From Streptomyces sp. Ru62 (GTDB taxonomy: Bacteria > Actinomycetota > Actinomycetes > Streptomycetales > Streptomycetaceae): a DNA stretch of 64,000 nucleotides. The position numbers were made by a program, and so were the translations under genes. The notes under the pieces were generated by a model. That model worked only from the letters and a program-made list of their open reading frames with translations. It was not told the DNA's origin and ran no database searches. Below, piece by piece: positions 34,339 through 43,428 of this stretch (position 1 is its first letter; each line of letters opens with the position of its first letter). Location: positions 248,001 through 312,000 of the forward strand of contig NZ_PQSU01000001.1 of the NCBI RefSeq assembly GCF_002920615.1, in the 5' to 3' direction.

Positions 34339-37300
34339 GTGGACTTGGGGATGATCCAGCAGTGGTACCCCGTGGGTACGCATGTCGTGGTCTATCTTTC
34401 CGGGGGACGGTCCGCTCGGGGGCGTCTGGAGGCCGTCGGTCCCGACAGCCTGGTGCTCGTCACCGAAACGGGACCCACCCTGTTGCAGGCCACCGCGATC
34501 GAGCAGGTGGAGGCCATGAGCCCCGTCGTGCCGGGCGCCAGGGCCGTCGCGCCGGATCCACCGGCACCGCCGGACCCGCCACCGCCTCCCGCTCCCGTGG
34601 TGCTGTCCGCCGCCTGGGACGCGCTGGCGGCCGAGTTCGCGACGGACGTCGGCCAAGCCCGGCTGACCACCCCGGTGTTCGGCCTCGACCCCGACTTCGA
34701 GCTGGGGTACACCGAGGCCAAGCAGATCGAGGGGCACATCAACCGGGCCAAGAACCGCCTGGATTCCGCCCGGAAGTTGGGCGAACCGTCGCGCGTGCCG
34801 GGGGCGTTACGCGATCTGGCGGCCGCCGCCGACGCGTGCGACTACCCACCGGCGTTCCACCTCGCCGCACTGCTGCTCCTGGAACGGGTCGGCACGGACG
34901 CGGCCCGGCGCCAGGCCGAGGCGTGGATGGCGGAGGCCCTGTACTGCGGCAACCGGTACGTGTGGGACCTGGCGGTGCTGCGGATACGCAACGGCCACGT
35001 CCGGGAAGCGATCACGGCGCTCGGTGAGGGGCTGCGGCACAGCCCGGCCGACCACAGCGACGATCTGCTGCTCCGGCTGTTCCTCGCCCTGGTCCTCCAG
35101 GAGGGCGACGTCGGCGCGGCGGCCCCGGTGCTCGGCGCCGCGGAGCAGGAGAGCCCGGGGCAGCGGTGGGTGGCCACCCGTGCCGGCCTGTACCTCCTGT
35201 CCCGGGTGTCCCCGGAACGGGCCGCGCCGTTGGAACCGCTGCTGTCCGCGCCGGCCCCCACCCCCGATGACCTCCGCCAGGTCCTGGCGGCCCTCGAACC
35301 GGGCGCGGACGGCAGGCCCCCCACCCCACCGCGGACGCCGCCGTCCTCCGCCGCGACCGGCGCCCCTCAGACGCACCCGGTGCACCCGGCCCCCGGCGGG
35401 CCGGCACCCGCTCAGGCCGCGGCCGTACCCCACGCCCCCGGGCGCCGGCCACCGGCCGGCCGGTCCGCACCCGGCCCCAAAGAGCCCCAGCTCCATGTCG
35501 CGGCCGCCCGCAACCAGCTCAACCAGGGGAACCTGGACGCCGCGTTGAAGATCGCGCAGAACGCCCTGGCCAGCCATCCCGGCCACGTCGAACTGCTGGA
35601 GATCACCGAGACCGCCCAGCGGGAGAAGGCCGCGCGGACACCGGCCGGCCCGGCGTCCAGGCGCACGGCCCAGGCGCAGCTGGTCCGGGGCCATCGCTCC
35701 GCCTACGCACGGGCACAGCACGCCGACACCCAGGAGAAGGACTGGCCCAAGGCCGAGCAGCTCTACCGTCAGGCCCTGACGGAGGACCCGAACAACGAGC
35801 GGGCCCGGCGCAGTCTCGCCTGGGGGCTGCACCGCTACAAGCGCAGCGTCGAGGCGCTGGAGCTGCTGCGCGATCCGGGCGTCGTCGTCCAGGACACCCT
35901 GCCGCACCAGAACATGATCATCACGATTCTGAGCGACACGGGCAACTGGGACGAGGCCGCCCGCCTGCTGGAGGACCTGCTGAAGCGGGAGCACTCCAAG
36001 CAGACCCGGACCGGTCTGCTCAAGCGCCTGATCGTGCTGTACCGCAGGCTCCGGGACGCCGAGCGGGCGAAGGGCGCGGCGCAGCGCCTGCTCAACCACG
36101 GTCCCCGCAACCCGGAGTTCCGCAGCCTCTGGGAAGAGGTCGAGAAGGCCGAACGGTCAGGCATCTGGGACAAGATCGACCAGCTGCTCGCCAAGAGCGA
36201 CTGGAAGCCGGAGCAGCCCGGCTCCATCAGCCCCATCCTCCTGCTGCACCTGGACCGCTGCGAACACGCCGGGGTCAACCCGGCCCGCGTGCAGGAAGGC
36301 ACCCTCAGCGAGCGGGACGTCCAGGAGCTGGACGACCTCATCCGCACGCTGGGATCGCGGCGGTCCGCGGACCGCGCCGCCTACAACCTGTCGGCCGCCC
36401 GCATCCTGCGGGACCTCAACCAGTCCGAGGACGACCGCTTCCGCAAGTCGCTGCGCAGCTTCGGGGCGGCCATGGGCGATCTGTGCACGGCCGAGCGCCG
36501 GCCCGGGGACGTCACGCGCACCTACTACGCCGAAGCGGTCGCGCTGGGCGGGTGGGACGACATGGGCGAGCTGAAGGTCAAGCAGTACGTCCTGTCGTAC
36601 CTCGACCCGGACTCGCCGCAGCCGGAGTCCCGCCCGACGTTCGAGAAGTGCCTGCAATGGGTGCTGGAGGACGAGAGCCTGCACCGGCCCCTGACGTTCG
36701 GCCTGCTCAGCCTGATGGCCAGTGGCTCGGACCGGGTGCGGAGGGAGATCGTCTCGCGCACCTTCCGCGTGACACACATCAGGGACATCCTGCTCGGACA
36801 GCTCTGCGACTACCTGGGCGAGGCCAACTCGTCCAGCGTCCACGACGTCTACGCCGAGCGGTGGCAGCAGGCCCTGCGCAAACTGCGCCAGGAGCTGGAC
36901 GCGCAGCGCCAGTCGCTCCAGCTGCCCCTGAACCGCAGCGAACCCCTGGGGGCCCTCGCCGAGGACCAGCAGCTGCTGGAGCGCGCGAGGGACCTCGCGC
37001 CCACCACGCCGCTCGACATCGACCGCCTCAAGAAGGTGGCCACCACCCTGGCGGACATCCACGGCTACCTGGACCAGCCCTCGTACCTGGAGCAGGAGCG
37101 GCTGGAGTCCAAGATCCGCACCGCCGTGCGCGAGCTGGTCGCCACCATCGAGACGTACCCGACCCGCCTGAGCCTGGAGTACCTGGTACCGCTGCTGACC
37201 AAGCTGGACCGGGCGCTCGCCGGTCACTTCCGGGACGTCCAGCGGGCCGCCGAGCCGACGGACCTCGAAGTGACCAAGGTGCTGTCCAGCTACGCCCCCA

Positions 37301-38775
37301 GCGCCGCGTCCACCATCCATGTGCAGCTCAGCGTCAAGAACCTGCCCCGGCGCAGCCCGGCCGTCGACGTGATGCTGCGCGTGCTGGACAACGCGGACGA
37401 CTACCAGCCGGTGGCCGAGCCGATACCGGTCGCCCACAGCCTGCGCGACGAGCAGACCGAGACCTGCACGCTCCCGCTGGTGGTGACACCGCGCGCCATA
37501 GCCGAACAGGTGCTCACACTGCACTACAGCCTGGAGTTCATGGTGCGCTCCGACCGGCGCATCGTCACCGAGGCGCGTACGCTGCCGCTGCGGCTGAACG
37601 ACTCGCAGGACTGGAAGCCGATCCGCAACCCCTACGCCGAGGGCGCTCCCGTCTACGACGAGGAGATGTTCTACGGCCGCGGGCCGCTGATCCAGATACT
37701 CGTGGACTCCCTGGAGCGGACCGACGCCAAGTGTGTGGTGATCTACGGCCAGAAGCGCGTCGGCAAGTCGTCGGTCCTGCACCATCTGCACCAGGCACTC
37801 AAACCACCGGTGCTCGCCGCCAAGTTCAGCATGGGCGAACTCGCCACCAACCTGACCCATGCCAACCTGCTGTACAAGATCGCGAACGCGTTCTTCCGCC
37901 GTCTGGAACAGCTGGAGGACGAAGGGCTGCCGGGCCTGAACCTCTCCCGGCCGATGCTGCGGGAGTTCATCGACAGCGGCTCACCGGAGATCCACTTCGA
38001 CGACTACGTGCGGGACATCCTGCGGCGGATGCAGCGGAGCGACGCTTACCGCAACTGGCGGATGGTGCTGCTGCTGGACGAGTTCACCGTGCTCTACGGC
38101 GCCATCGAACGCGGTGACCTCCCACGGGAGTTCATGAAGTCGTGGAAGGCCATGCTGGAGAGCAAGCTGTTCAGCAGCGTGGTCGTCGGCAACGACCTGA
38201 TGCCGCGCTTCCTCAAGGCGTTCCCCAACGAGTTCCAGGTGGCGCGGCAGGAGCCGGTGTCCTACCTGGACGAAGGGCCCGCGAAAGCGCTGATCACCGA
38301 ACCGATCGCCCTGGAGAACGGGGAAAGCCGGTATCGCGGCGACTCGGTGCAGCGCGTCATCGAACTCACCGCCCGCAGCCCCTACTACATCCAGCTGTTC
38401 TGCAACCGGCTCGTCCACCACATGAATGCCGAACGCCAGCCGCTGATCGGCCCCGCCGACGTGGACAACGTCGCGGCGGCGCTGGTCAGCGGGGACCGGG
38501 CGCTGCTCCAGGAGCAGTTCGACAACCTGCTCACCCCCGGTGACGCGGACGTCAGCGACCTGTCGGACGAGACCGTGCTGGGAGTGCTCAAGGGCAGCCT
38601 GTCGGGGCACCGCCGCGACCTCCACCTGGACGGCCGCAAGGCCCGCGAACTGCCGGAGGGCCCGCGGGTCATCGAGGACCTGCTGCGCCGCGACGTGATC
38701 GTCCGCGAGTCCGAGGACCGCTACCGGATCAAGGTGGGGCTGTTCGCGGAATGGCTCTGGCAGAGGAAGGCGTAG
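34339..38775 (+). CDS. Large Sm-like/TPR/P-loop ATPase (STAND-like), operon gene 1
   Basis: The ~1,478-aa protein combines an N-terminal Sm-like or SH3-like barrel (GTHVVVYLSGGRSARGRLEAVGPDSLVLV, residues ~8-45), a Pro/Ala linker, TPR-type helical repeats (~385-620, e.g. KAEQLYRQALTEDPNNERAR), more helical and beta sheet regions, and a C-terminal AAA/ORC-like ATPase. The ATPase has Walker A GQKRVGKS at 1137-1144, Walker B MVLLLDEFT at 1242-1250, and a winged-helix-like end. Signal peptide and membrane segments are absent. It is followed after 5 bp by a second ATPase gene with a HEPN domain. The start is uncertain (GTG 34339 or ATG 34351); neither has a clear ribosome binding site. Function unknown, defence-like architecture. 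Confidence 0.8.
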   Translation: MDLGMIQQWYPVGTHVVVYLSGGRSARGRLEAVGPDSLVLVTETGPTLLQATAIEQVEAMSPVVPGARAVAPDPPAPPDPPPPPAPVVLSAAWDALAAEFATDVGQARLTTPVFGLDPDFELGYTEAKQIEGHINRAKNRLDSARKLGEPSRVPGALRDLAAAADACDYPPAFHLAALLLLERVGTDAARRQAEAWMAEALYCGNRYVWDLAVLRIRNGHVREAITALGEGLRHSPADHSDDLLLRLFLALVLQEGDVGAAAPVLGAAEQESPGQRWVATRAGLYLLSRVSPERAAPLEPLLSAPAPTPDDLRQVLAALEPGADGRPPTPPRTPPSSAATGAPQTHPVHPAPGGPAPAQAAAVPHAPGRRPPAGRSAPGPKEPQLHVAAARNQLNQGNLDAALKIAQNALASHPGHVELLEITETAQREKAARTPAGPASRRTAQAQLVRGHRSAYARAQHADTQEKDWPKAEQLYRQALTEDPNNERARRSLAWGLHRYKRSVEALELLRDPGVVVQDTLPHQNMIITILSDTGNWDEAARLLEDLLKREHSKQTRTGLLKRLIVLYRRLRDAERAKGAAQRLLNHGPRNPEFRSLWEEVEKAERSGIWDKIDQLLAKSDWKPEQPGSISPILLLHLDRCEHAGVNPARVQEGTLSERDVQELDDLIRTLGSRRSADRAAYNLSAARILRDLNQSEDDRFRKSLRSFGAAMGDLCTAERRPGDVTRTYYAEAVALGGWDDMGELKVKQYVLSYLDPDSPQPESRPTFEKCLQWVLEDESLHRPLTFGLLSLMASGSDRVRREIVSRTFRVTHIRDILLGQLCDYLGEANSSSVHDVYAERWQQALRKLRQELDAQRQSLQLPLNRSEPLGALAEDQQLLERARDLAPTTPLDIDRLKKVATTLADIHGYLDQPSYLEQERLESKIRTAVRELVATIETYPTRLSLEYLVPLLTKLDRALAGHFRDVQRAAEPTDLEVTKVLSSYAPSAASTIHVQLSVKNLPRRSPAVDVMLRVLDNADDYQPVAEPIPVAHSLRDEQTETCTLPLVVTPRAIAEQVLTLHYSLEFMVRSDRRIVTEARTLPLRLNDSQDWKPIRNPYAEGAPVYDEEMFYGRGPLIQILVDSLERTDAKCVVIYGQKRVGKSSVLHHLHQALKPPVLAAKFSMGELATNLTHANLLYKIANAFFRRLEQLEDEGLPGLNLSRPMLREFIDSGSPEIHFDDYVRDILRRMQRSDAYRNWRMVLLLDEFTVLYGAIERGDLPREFMKSWKAMLESKLFSSVVVGNDLMPRFLKAFPNEFQVARQEPVSYLDEGPAKALITEPIALENGESRYRGDSVQRVIELTARSPYYIQLFCNRLVHHMNAERQPLIGPADVDNVAAALVSGDRALLQEQFDNLLTPGDADVSDLSDETVLGVLKGSLSGHRRDLHLDGRKARELPEGPRVIEDLLRRDVIVRESEDRYRIKVGLFAEWLWQRKA

Positions 38776-38780
38776 GGCCC

Positions 38781-40400
38781 ATGACAGACCCGACGGCCGG
38801 GACCCCCGGCGACCCCTCCACCGCGACGGCCGGCGAAGCCGTCCCCGCGGCACCCGGTGACCCCGCCACCCTCACGACCGGCACCCCCGCTGCCGGTGCT
38901 CCGGGCAACCCCTTCGCCACCGTCGGCCACCCCGTCCACGGCGACAGCCACGTCGGACGGACCGGCCCCATGGAGATCCTGCGGGAGCGGGTCCTCTCCC
39001 AGTCCACCGCCGGCGCCACCGCCATCATCGGCCCGCCGCGCATCGGCAAGTCCAGCCTGGCCTACCACGTCTTCATGCGCCCCGAGGCCCGTCAGACGTA
39101 CCCCCGGCTCCTGCCCGTCTGGATGAACGTACGGACCCAGGCGGGCATCCAGCAGGTGTTCCGCAGGCTCTCCGACGACGTCTGGGAACTGCTCACCGAG
39201 CGGTCGGACGAGATCGACCGGCGCACCACACAGGCGTACGAGAGGGCCGTGGAGCCCGGTCTGCCCTGGGCCCAGGCGCAGAGCGAGACCCAGGAGTTCC
39301 TCCGGCTGGTACGGCGGCGCGGATGGCGGGTCGTGCTGATCCTGGACGAGTTCGACGCCGCCCGCGACGTGTTCAAGTCCCAGCCGGGCACCTTCCAGGC
39401 GCTGCGGGAGATCGCCTACAACCTGGACTGGAACATCGGCCTGGTCACCACCTCCCGGAGGGAACTGAGGGAGATCGTGGACATGGCCGACCCCGACGAG
39501 TCCACCTTCGCCGGAATCTTCCGCTCCCTCTTCCTGACCTGCTTCGACACAGGCGAACTCGGCGCGCTCGCCGCCCGGGTGCCGGGCCGCGCACCGGACG
39601 AGGACCCGGACGCGGCCGTCGCCCGACTGGCCGAGCTGACCGGTGGCCACCCGTACCTGGCGAGCGTGCTGCTGGACCGGGTGTGCAGCGCGGTCCGGGG
39701 CGGCCCCGTCCGCCTCCTGGACGAGATCGAGGCGCTGGCGCACGCCCTGCCGGCGGAGTTCCAGTACTACTACCGTGACCTGGAAGAACTGCTGCGCGCG
39801 GACGGCCGGCTCCGCGCGCTGCTGGAGGTCGTCCTCGGCCCACAGCTCGTCGTGACCCCGGACGACGCCCAGGTCCTGCTCCAGCAAGGGCTGGTCAGGG
39901 TGCGCGAGGGGTCGTACCGGGCCTTCTCCGACCACTTCCAGCAGTACCTCATGCTCATCGGACGCAAGCTGGGCCACTGGGACAACTGGATGGCCGTCGA
40001 GCGGCGCGTCCGCGACCTGGTCGAGTCGGCCTTCGAAGGCAGGTACGGCACCGACTGGCCGGCCGAGCTGCGCAGGGTCCGCCCCAAGCTGGTCCCCATG
40101 CTCGACCACTGCGAGGAGCTGCGAGCCCGGGAGCTGAGGTCCTTCGGCGCACAGGGCTCCACCCGCATCCTGGACTTCACCTACCCACGGGACCTGTACG
40201 ACCTGATGGCCTCCCACTGGGACCTCTTCGGCCCCCTCCTGAAGAAGGACAAGAACCACTGGAACGAACGCTTCTCCCTCCTGGCGAAGGTCCGCAACCC
40301 CATGGTCCACAACCGCATGTCGGTGGTGACGCCGGTGGAACAGCGCACGTTCCAGCTGTACTGCGACGAGCTCATGGAGATGCTGGACGGGGTGGGCTGA
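38781..40400 (+). CDS. P-loop ATPase with C-terminal Swt1-like HEPN domain, operon gene 2
   Basis: The 539-aa protein has a Thr/Ala/Pro-rich N-terminus, then an AAA/ORC-type ATPase: GRTGPMEILRERVL, Walker A GPPRIGKSS at 84-92, Walker B VVLILDEFD at 184-192, and TTSRREL as a sensor-like segment. The C-terminal ~140 residues (ERRVRDLVESAFEGRYGTDW...YPRDLYDLMASHWDLFGPLL...RFSLLAKVRNPMVHNR) fit the Swt1-type HEPN domain. R505-N-x-x-x-H510 forms the RNase motif of HEPN nucleases. The gene starts 5 bp after gene 1 with GGAAGG upstream, so the two are translated from one message. Likely a regulated RNase effector; not demonstrated. Confidence 0.8.
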   Translation: MTDPTAGTPGDPSTATAGEAVPAAPGDPATLTTGTPAAGAPGNPFATVGHPVHGDSHVGRTGPMEILRERVLSQSTAGATAIIGPPRIGKSSLAYHVFMRPEARQTYPRLLPVWMNVRTQAGIQQVFRRLSDDVWELLTERSDEIDRRTTQAYERAVEPGLPWAQAQSETQEFLRLVRRRGWRVVLILDEFDAARDVFKSQPGTFQALREIAYNLDWNIGLVTTSRRELREIVDMADPDESTFAGIFRSLFLTCFDTGELGALAARVPGRAPDEDPDAAVARLAELTGGHPYLASVLLDRVCSAVRGGPVRLLDEIEALAHALPAEFQYYYRDLEELLRADGRLRALLEVVLGPQLVVTPDDAQVLLQQGLVRVREGSYRAFSDHFQQYLMLIGRKLGHWDNWMAVERRVRDLVESAFEGRYGTDWPAELRRVRPKLVPMLDHCEELRARELRSFGAQGSTRILDFTYPRDLYDLMASHWDLFGPLLKKDKNHWNERFSLLAKVRNPMVHNRMSVVTPVEQRTFQLYCDELMEMLDGVG

Positions 40401-40539
40401 CCGCTGCCAGCGCACCCTCGCTCACCAGGTCCGACTCCCGTGTCCACACAGTGAGCAGCGCCTGCCGGAGGGCATCGCGGATCTGCCGGTCACTGACCGG
40501 GGCCGGCTCTCCCGTCGCCGCGACAGGGCGGTCGGTCAC
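40372..40539 (-). CDS. Small hypothetical protein coupled to the DUF6308-like gene
   Basis: A 55-codon frame starts with a GTG that overlaps the TGA of the upstream gene (GTGA at 40539-40536) and ends at TGA 40372-40374. The product has an amphipathic helical core (DRQIRDALRQALLTVWTRE) and a Pro/Ser tail. Its last 29 bp are antisense to the end of the HEPN ATPase gene. The coupling suggests it is real, but no family is recognised. Confidence 0.4.
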   Translation of the reverse strand: MTDRPVAATGEPAPVSDRQIRDALRQALLTVWTRESDLVSEGALAAVSPPRPASP

Positions 40540-41273
40540 GTCTCACTGCTCTGGCCGTCGCTCAAGTCGGCCGGCTCAGGGGTATCGGGCCCGAGCCCGC
40601 CGCCCAGGTTCCACGCGACGACGTCCAGGACGCGCAGCACGCTCACGTTGTCCGGGGCGCATCCCATCAGCGTCTTCCACGTATCCGGCTGCTCGTCCAG
40701 GTCGCGCGCCACGGCGGCGCCGAGAAGGTGGAGAAACTCCGCCCAGGTGCGCTGGGGCGACTTCTTGATCGGATACTGAGCACCGGGCCCGCAGTAGCAG
40801 GCGTAGACCCGGGTGTCGTAGAGCGGCAGGAACAGTGGACGCTTGCGGTGCATGATCTTCATCAGAATCGTCCCGCCCACCCCGCGGAGCGGTGCCGGAC
40901 CGTCGAGCAGCCTGCCGATACGGCGCAATGGCTCCGCGTGCGAGCCGGAGACGACCGCATCCTGCAGCGTGAGCCTTGGCGGGATCGCCGCGAGCACTGC
41001 CTCCAGGTCCGGGCGCACGGCTTGGAGGTTCAGGATGGCATGCAGCTTCGGCACGACGTTCAGCAGCGCCGGTGCCAGCAGGTCCCCGTCGTTGAGTTCG
41101 TCCGGCCCGCTTCCGGTGTCCATCCGGTCGTAGACCGGGAACGCATACGGTCTGCCCTTCGCGGCGACCGCAGCCGCGCGGTTCGCCTCAGCGTCGAAGT
41201 ACTGCCATATCCACTGCGTCGCCTGGCCCAGCGCCACGCGCCGACCACCGACACGCACAGTCTCCCCGCCCAC
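40536..41273 (-). CDS. DUF6308-like protein
   Basis: The ~245-aa cytosolic protein contains YFDAEANRAAAVAAKGRPYAFPVYDRM, LNDGDLLAPALLNVVPKL, and a C-terminal region KIMHRKRPLFLPLYDTRVYACYCG...TWAEFLHLL. I associate these with Streptomyces proteins annotated DUF6308, without certainty. No catalytic signature is evident. The start is ambiguous: GTG 41273 follows GGGAGGGG closely, while the frame is open to 41324. It is convergent with the ATPase/HEPN operon and may be an accessory of it or a separate insertion. Confidence 0.6.
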   Translation of the reverse strand: MGGETVRVGGRRVALGQATQWIWQYFDAEANRAAAVAAKGRPYAFPVYDRMDTGSGPDELNDGDLLAPALLNVVPKLHAILNLQAVRPDLEAVLAAIPPRLTLQDAVVSGSHAEPLRRIGRLLDGPAPLRGVGGTILMKIMHRKRPLFLPLYDTRVYACYCGPGAQYPIKKSPQRTWAEFLHLLGAAVARDLDEQPDTWKTLMGCAPDNVSVLRVLDVVAWNLGGGLGPDTPEPADLSDGQSSET

Positions 41274-41405
41274 GCCCCCTCCCCGTGCCGCACATGCGGC
41301 AGGGTGCAAGTTATCAGCCGGCAACTCGCACGGGGGAGCGGTCGCCTCGATATGGCGGTGTAGGAAGTTGTAGGAAACAGGGCTGGGGGCAGGACACGGC
41401 CGGCC

Positions 41406-41446
41406 TCCTCACTGCGGCCGGGGCGGTGCCCCGGCCGCAGTGAGGA
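41406..41446. terminator. 19-bp perfect hairpin at the left element boundary
   Basis: 41406-41424 and 41428-41446 are perfectly complementary (core CTGCGGCCGGGGC), with a 3-nt loop. The right arm touches the left att-core repeat. It may be the original terminator of the tRNA-Arg gene displaced by integration, and it now ends minus-strand transcripts from the element. Confidence 0.7.
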
Positions 41447-41476
41447 TTCGAAGCTGTGACACCCGCTTTAGGAGAG
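41443..41476. repeat. Left att-core-like repeat (attL)
   Basis: It equals tRNA-Arg sequence 45738-45771 except for positions 41453 (G for C) and 41457 (T for C). Weaker similarity to the 5' half of the tRNA continues to about 41513 (GGTGGTCTAC, CTGAGCTGCG), so the site may be a decayed tRNA copy. Confidence 0.7.
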
Positions 41477-41583
41477 AGGCTGGGTGGTCTACGGGCTGAG
41501 CTGCGGCTTCGCCGCCCGAGGAAGCGGGGGGGGGGCTACTCGACCGCGGGGCACCGGCGTTGACCGTGGCTGACCCCTGCAAC

Positions 41584-41601
41584 TGGCACGGCTGTGGCAC
41601 G
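41584..41601. repeat. Left arm-type repeat
   Basis: TGGCACGGCTGTGGCACG holds two TGGCACG heptamers 4 bp apart. It is repeated with one change at 45647-45664 near the other end of the element. Integrase arm-site function is inferred. Confidence 0.65.
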
Positions 41602-41784
41602 GGCCTCAGCCGACGACAGCCAGCCACGACGGCGGGTGCGTCGACCGACCAGGCGCGCGTGTGTCTCGCCTCACCCCCACGGGCATTAGCCACGCTGTCG
41701 ATGTTGTCAACTAGAGCAGGACACGACGCAGCGCCGGGAAGGCAATACGAACCCTTGATTCTGCAGGAAATCCGGATTTCGAAA

Positions 41785-43404
41785 TTAAGCAGAGCTTTGG
41801 CCGCAACATCTTTTGTACTTCAGTCCACTGCCGCAAGAGCATGGCCTATTTCGGGCGGGCCCAACGACGGCCCTGCGAGCCTTCAACTTTTTGGTAGATT
41901 TCAGGGTGCCACTCGCAGGCTGAGTTTCCTGTCCTGTACCGTCTTCCGGCGGGGTCGCCGCGTCCTCCTGCACTAGAGAAATGTCGGCTTCACTGGTGTC
42001 AATGTCGGTGGATGACACTTTACGCCAAGCGGACTTATTGCCTCGCTTTCCGGGAACCATTTCGATTTTTCCGGCTTTACGCAACGCGTAGAAAACGTCC
42101 TTCATGCTGTTTTCGGAACTGATACCCGTGAGACTCCGCCCTGTGGAGTTAGTGATCTCCTCATGGCTGTCCAGGTACTCCATGACAATCTCATGAGGGC
42201 GGGCAAGAGGCGTGTGTCCGAGTTCTACTACGAAGTAGTTTCCCTCGATCGAAAAAACCGGAGACTGGAGCTTGGCCTCAGCCATCTTTGCGACGACTGT
42301 ACGCAACCCCTCGCCGATGTCCTTGTTCGGCGGATCCGGGTACTTATTAAGCAAGCGAACAATCGTTGGATTCCTGGAAAATCGATCTTGAAGCAGGTTG
42401 TCCAGCGTCATGCTTCCCGGTAGAGACCCAGGGCTGCGAACCTCGACGCGATTGTCGAATACATATACGAGGATGTCGTCAGAGATGTTGTAGTCGCGGT
42501 GGATTACCGCATTCACGATAATCTCTTTCAATACTTCCGGCGGGTACTTCACAGGCGTCATTTCCCCGCTGGGCTGAAGTACCGAAACTGACTCGATTAG
42601 GCTGGTAACCGCAGAGATTGTCTCTTCGATTACCACCCGAGCCGGCCCCTCGATCGTGAGAGGAGTGGTTGCCAGGTGTTCCCGGCGCGGCTCTCTGTTC
42701 TTAGTGTTGTATCGCGCGATTTTAACCGCGCAGCGCTTAGGGACAACGGCAGGCGGTGATTCTGCGTAGAGGATCCCCGCGGACACCTTCGCGGCGCCCG
42801 AGTCCCTGTCAATGAGGCGCTGCTTCCGGACGAAGATGTCAGGTGGTGTAGATGGACTGTACGACGTTAGAAAGTAAGCCAGTTCGTCTTCGACGATTAG
42901 GTCTTCCTTGTCGTAGTCGGCAAGTAGCTGATCCTCGTACGTGCGGGCGCCTTTAGCCAGACTCAGGTCTGTGACTGCCTGGCCCGTGATTGAGAGGGTA
43001 GCCGCCCCACGTCGAACATAGACCTTTTTGTCTGCAGTAAAATGAACGCTCTCGCTTTTTCGGATGCCGACCAGACATGCCAGCCCTTGATCCTCACGCC
43101 CCTCGATGCTTAGATACTAGATTGAGTAAGGAACGGGCGGTTCGATATCACGGGCAAGCGCTTCAAGTACTATTGTTGCATCTTCAATACTGCCGTATCC
43201 CTGCCACCTATCCAAGCCGACGGCTTGCTTTCCCTTATCTTCGATCCCGACGATGAATTCCCCACCGTCCGAGTTGGCGAGGCCCGCCGCAATCTTCTGG
43301 ATTACGGTTCCCTTGCTTTGTGCGCTTTTGTGATCCCAAAAATGCGATTCCTCGCGCTCGATAAGTGCCAGAGCGTCTGACGCAGGGATGGTCCGCCTCT
43401 CCAT
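41785..43404 (-). pseudogene. Schlafen AlbA_2 / HATPase_c_4 / SEC-C protein interrupted by an in-frame TAG
   Basis: A single frame of 540 codons runs from ATG 43404 to the stop at 41785, broken only by TAG at 43117-43119 (codon 96). Codons 1-95 encode an AlbA_2 domain (HFWDHKSAQSKG, FIVGIEDKG). The remainder continues the same family: VRRGAATLSI, EIIVNAVIHRDYNISDDILVYVFDNRVEVRSPGSL (HATPase_c_4), a winged-helix-like segment, and a C-terminal SEC-C zinc motif (PCSCGSGLKYKRCC). Internal GTG 42786 lacks a good ribosome binding site. The gene is clearly AT-richer than its surroundings, indicating transfer. Nonsense mutation, sequencing error and readthrough all remain possible. Confidence 0.85.
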
Positions 43405-43428
43405 GTGGAGATTGTAGGAGATGTCCCG

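Noticed and set aside
41409..41693. A 94-codon minus-strand frame across the left element boundary
   Set aside because: It spans the hairpin, att repeat and arm site, starts without a ribosome binding site, and resembles no protein.
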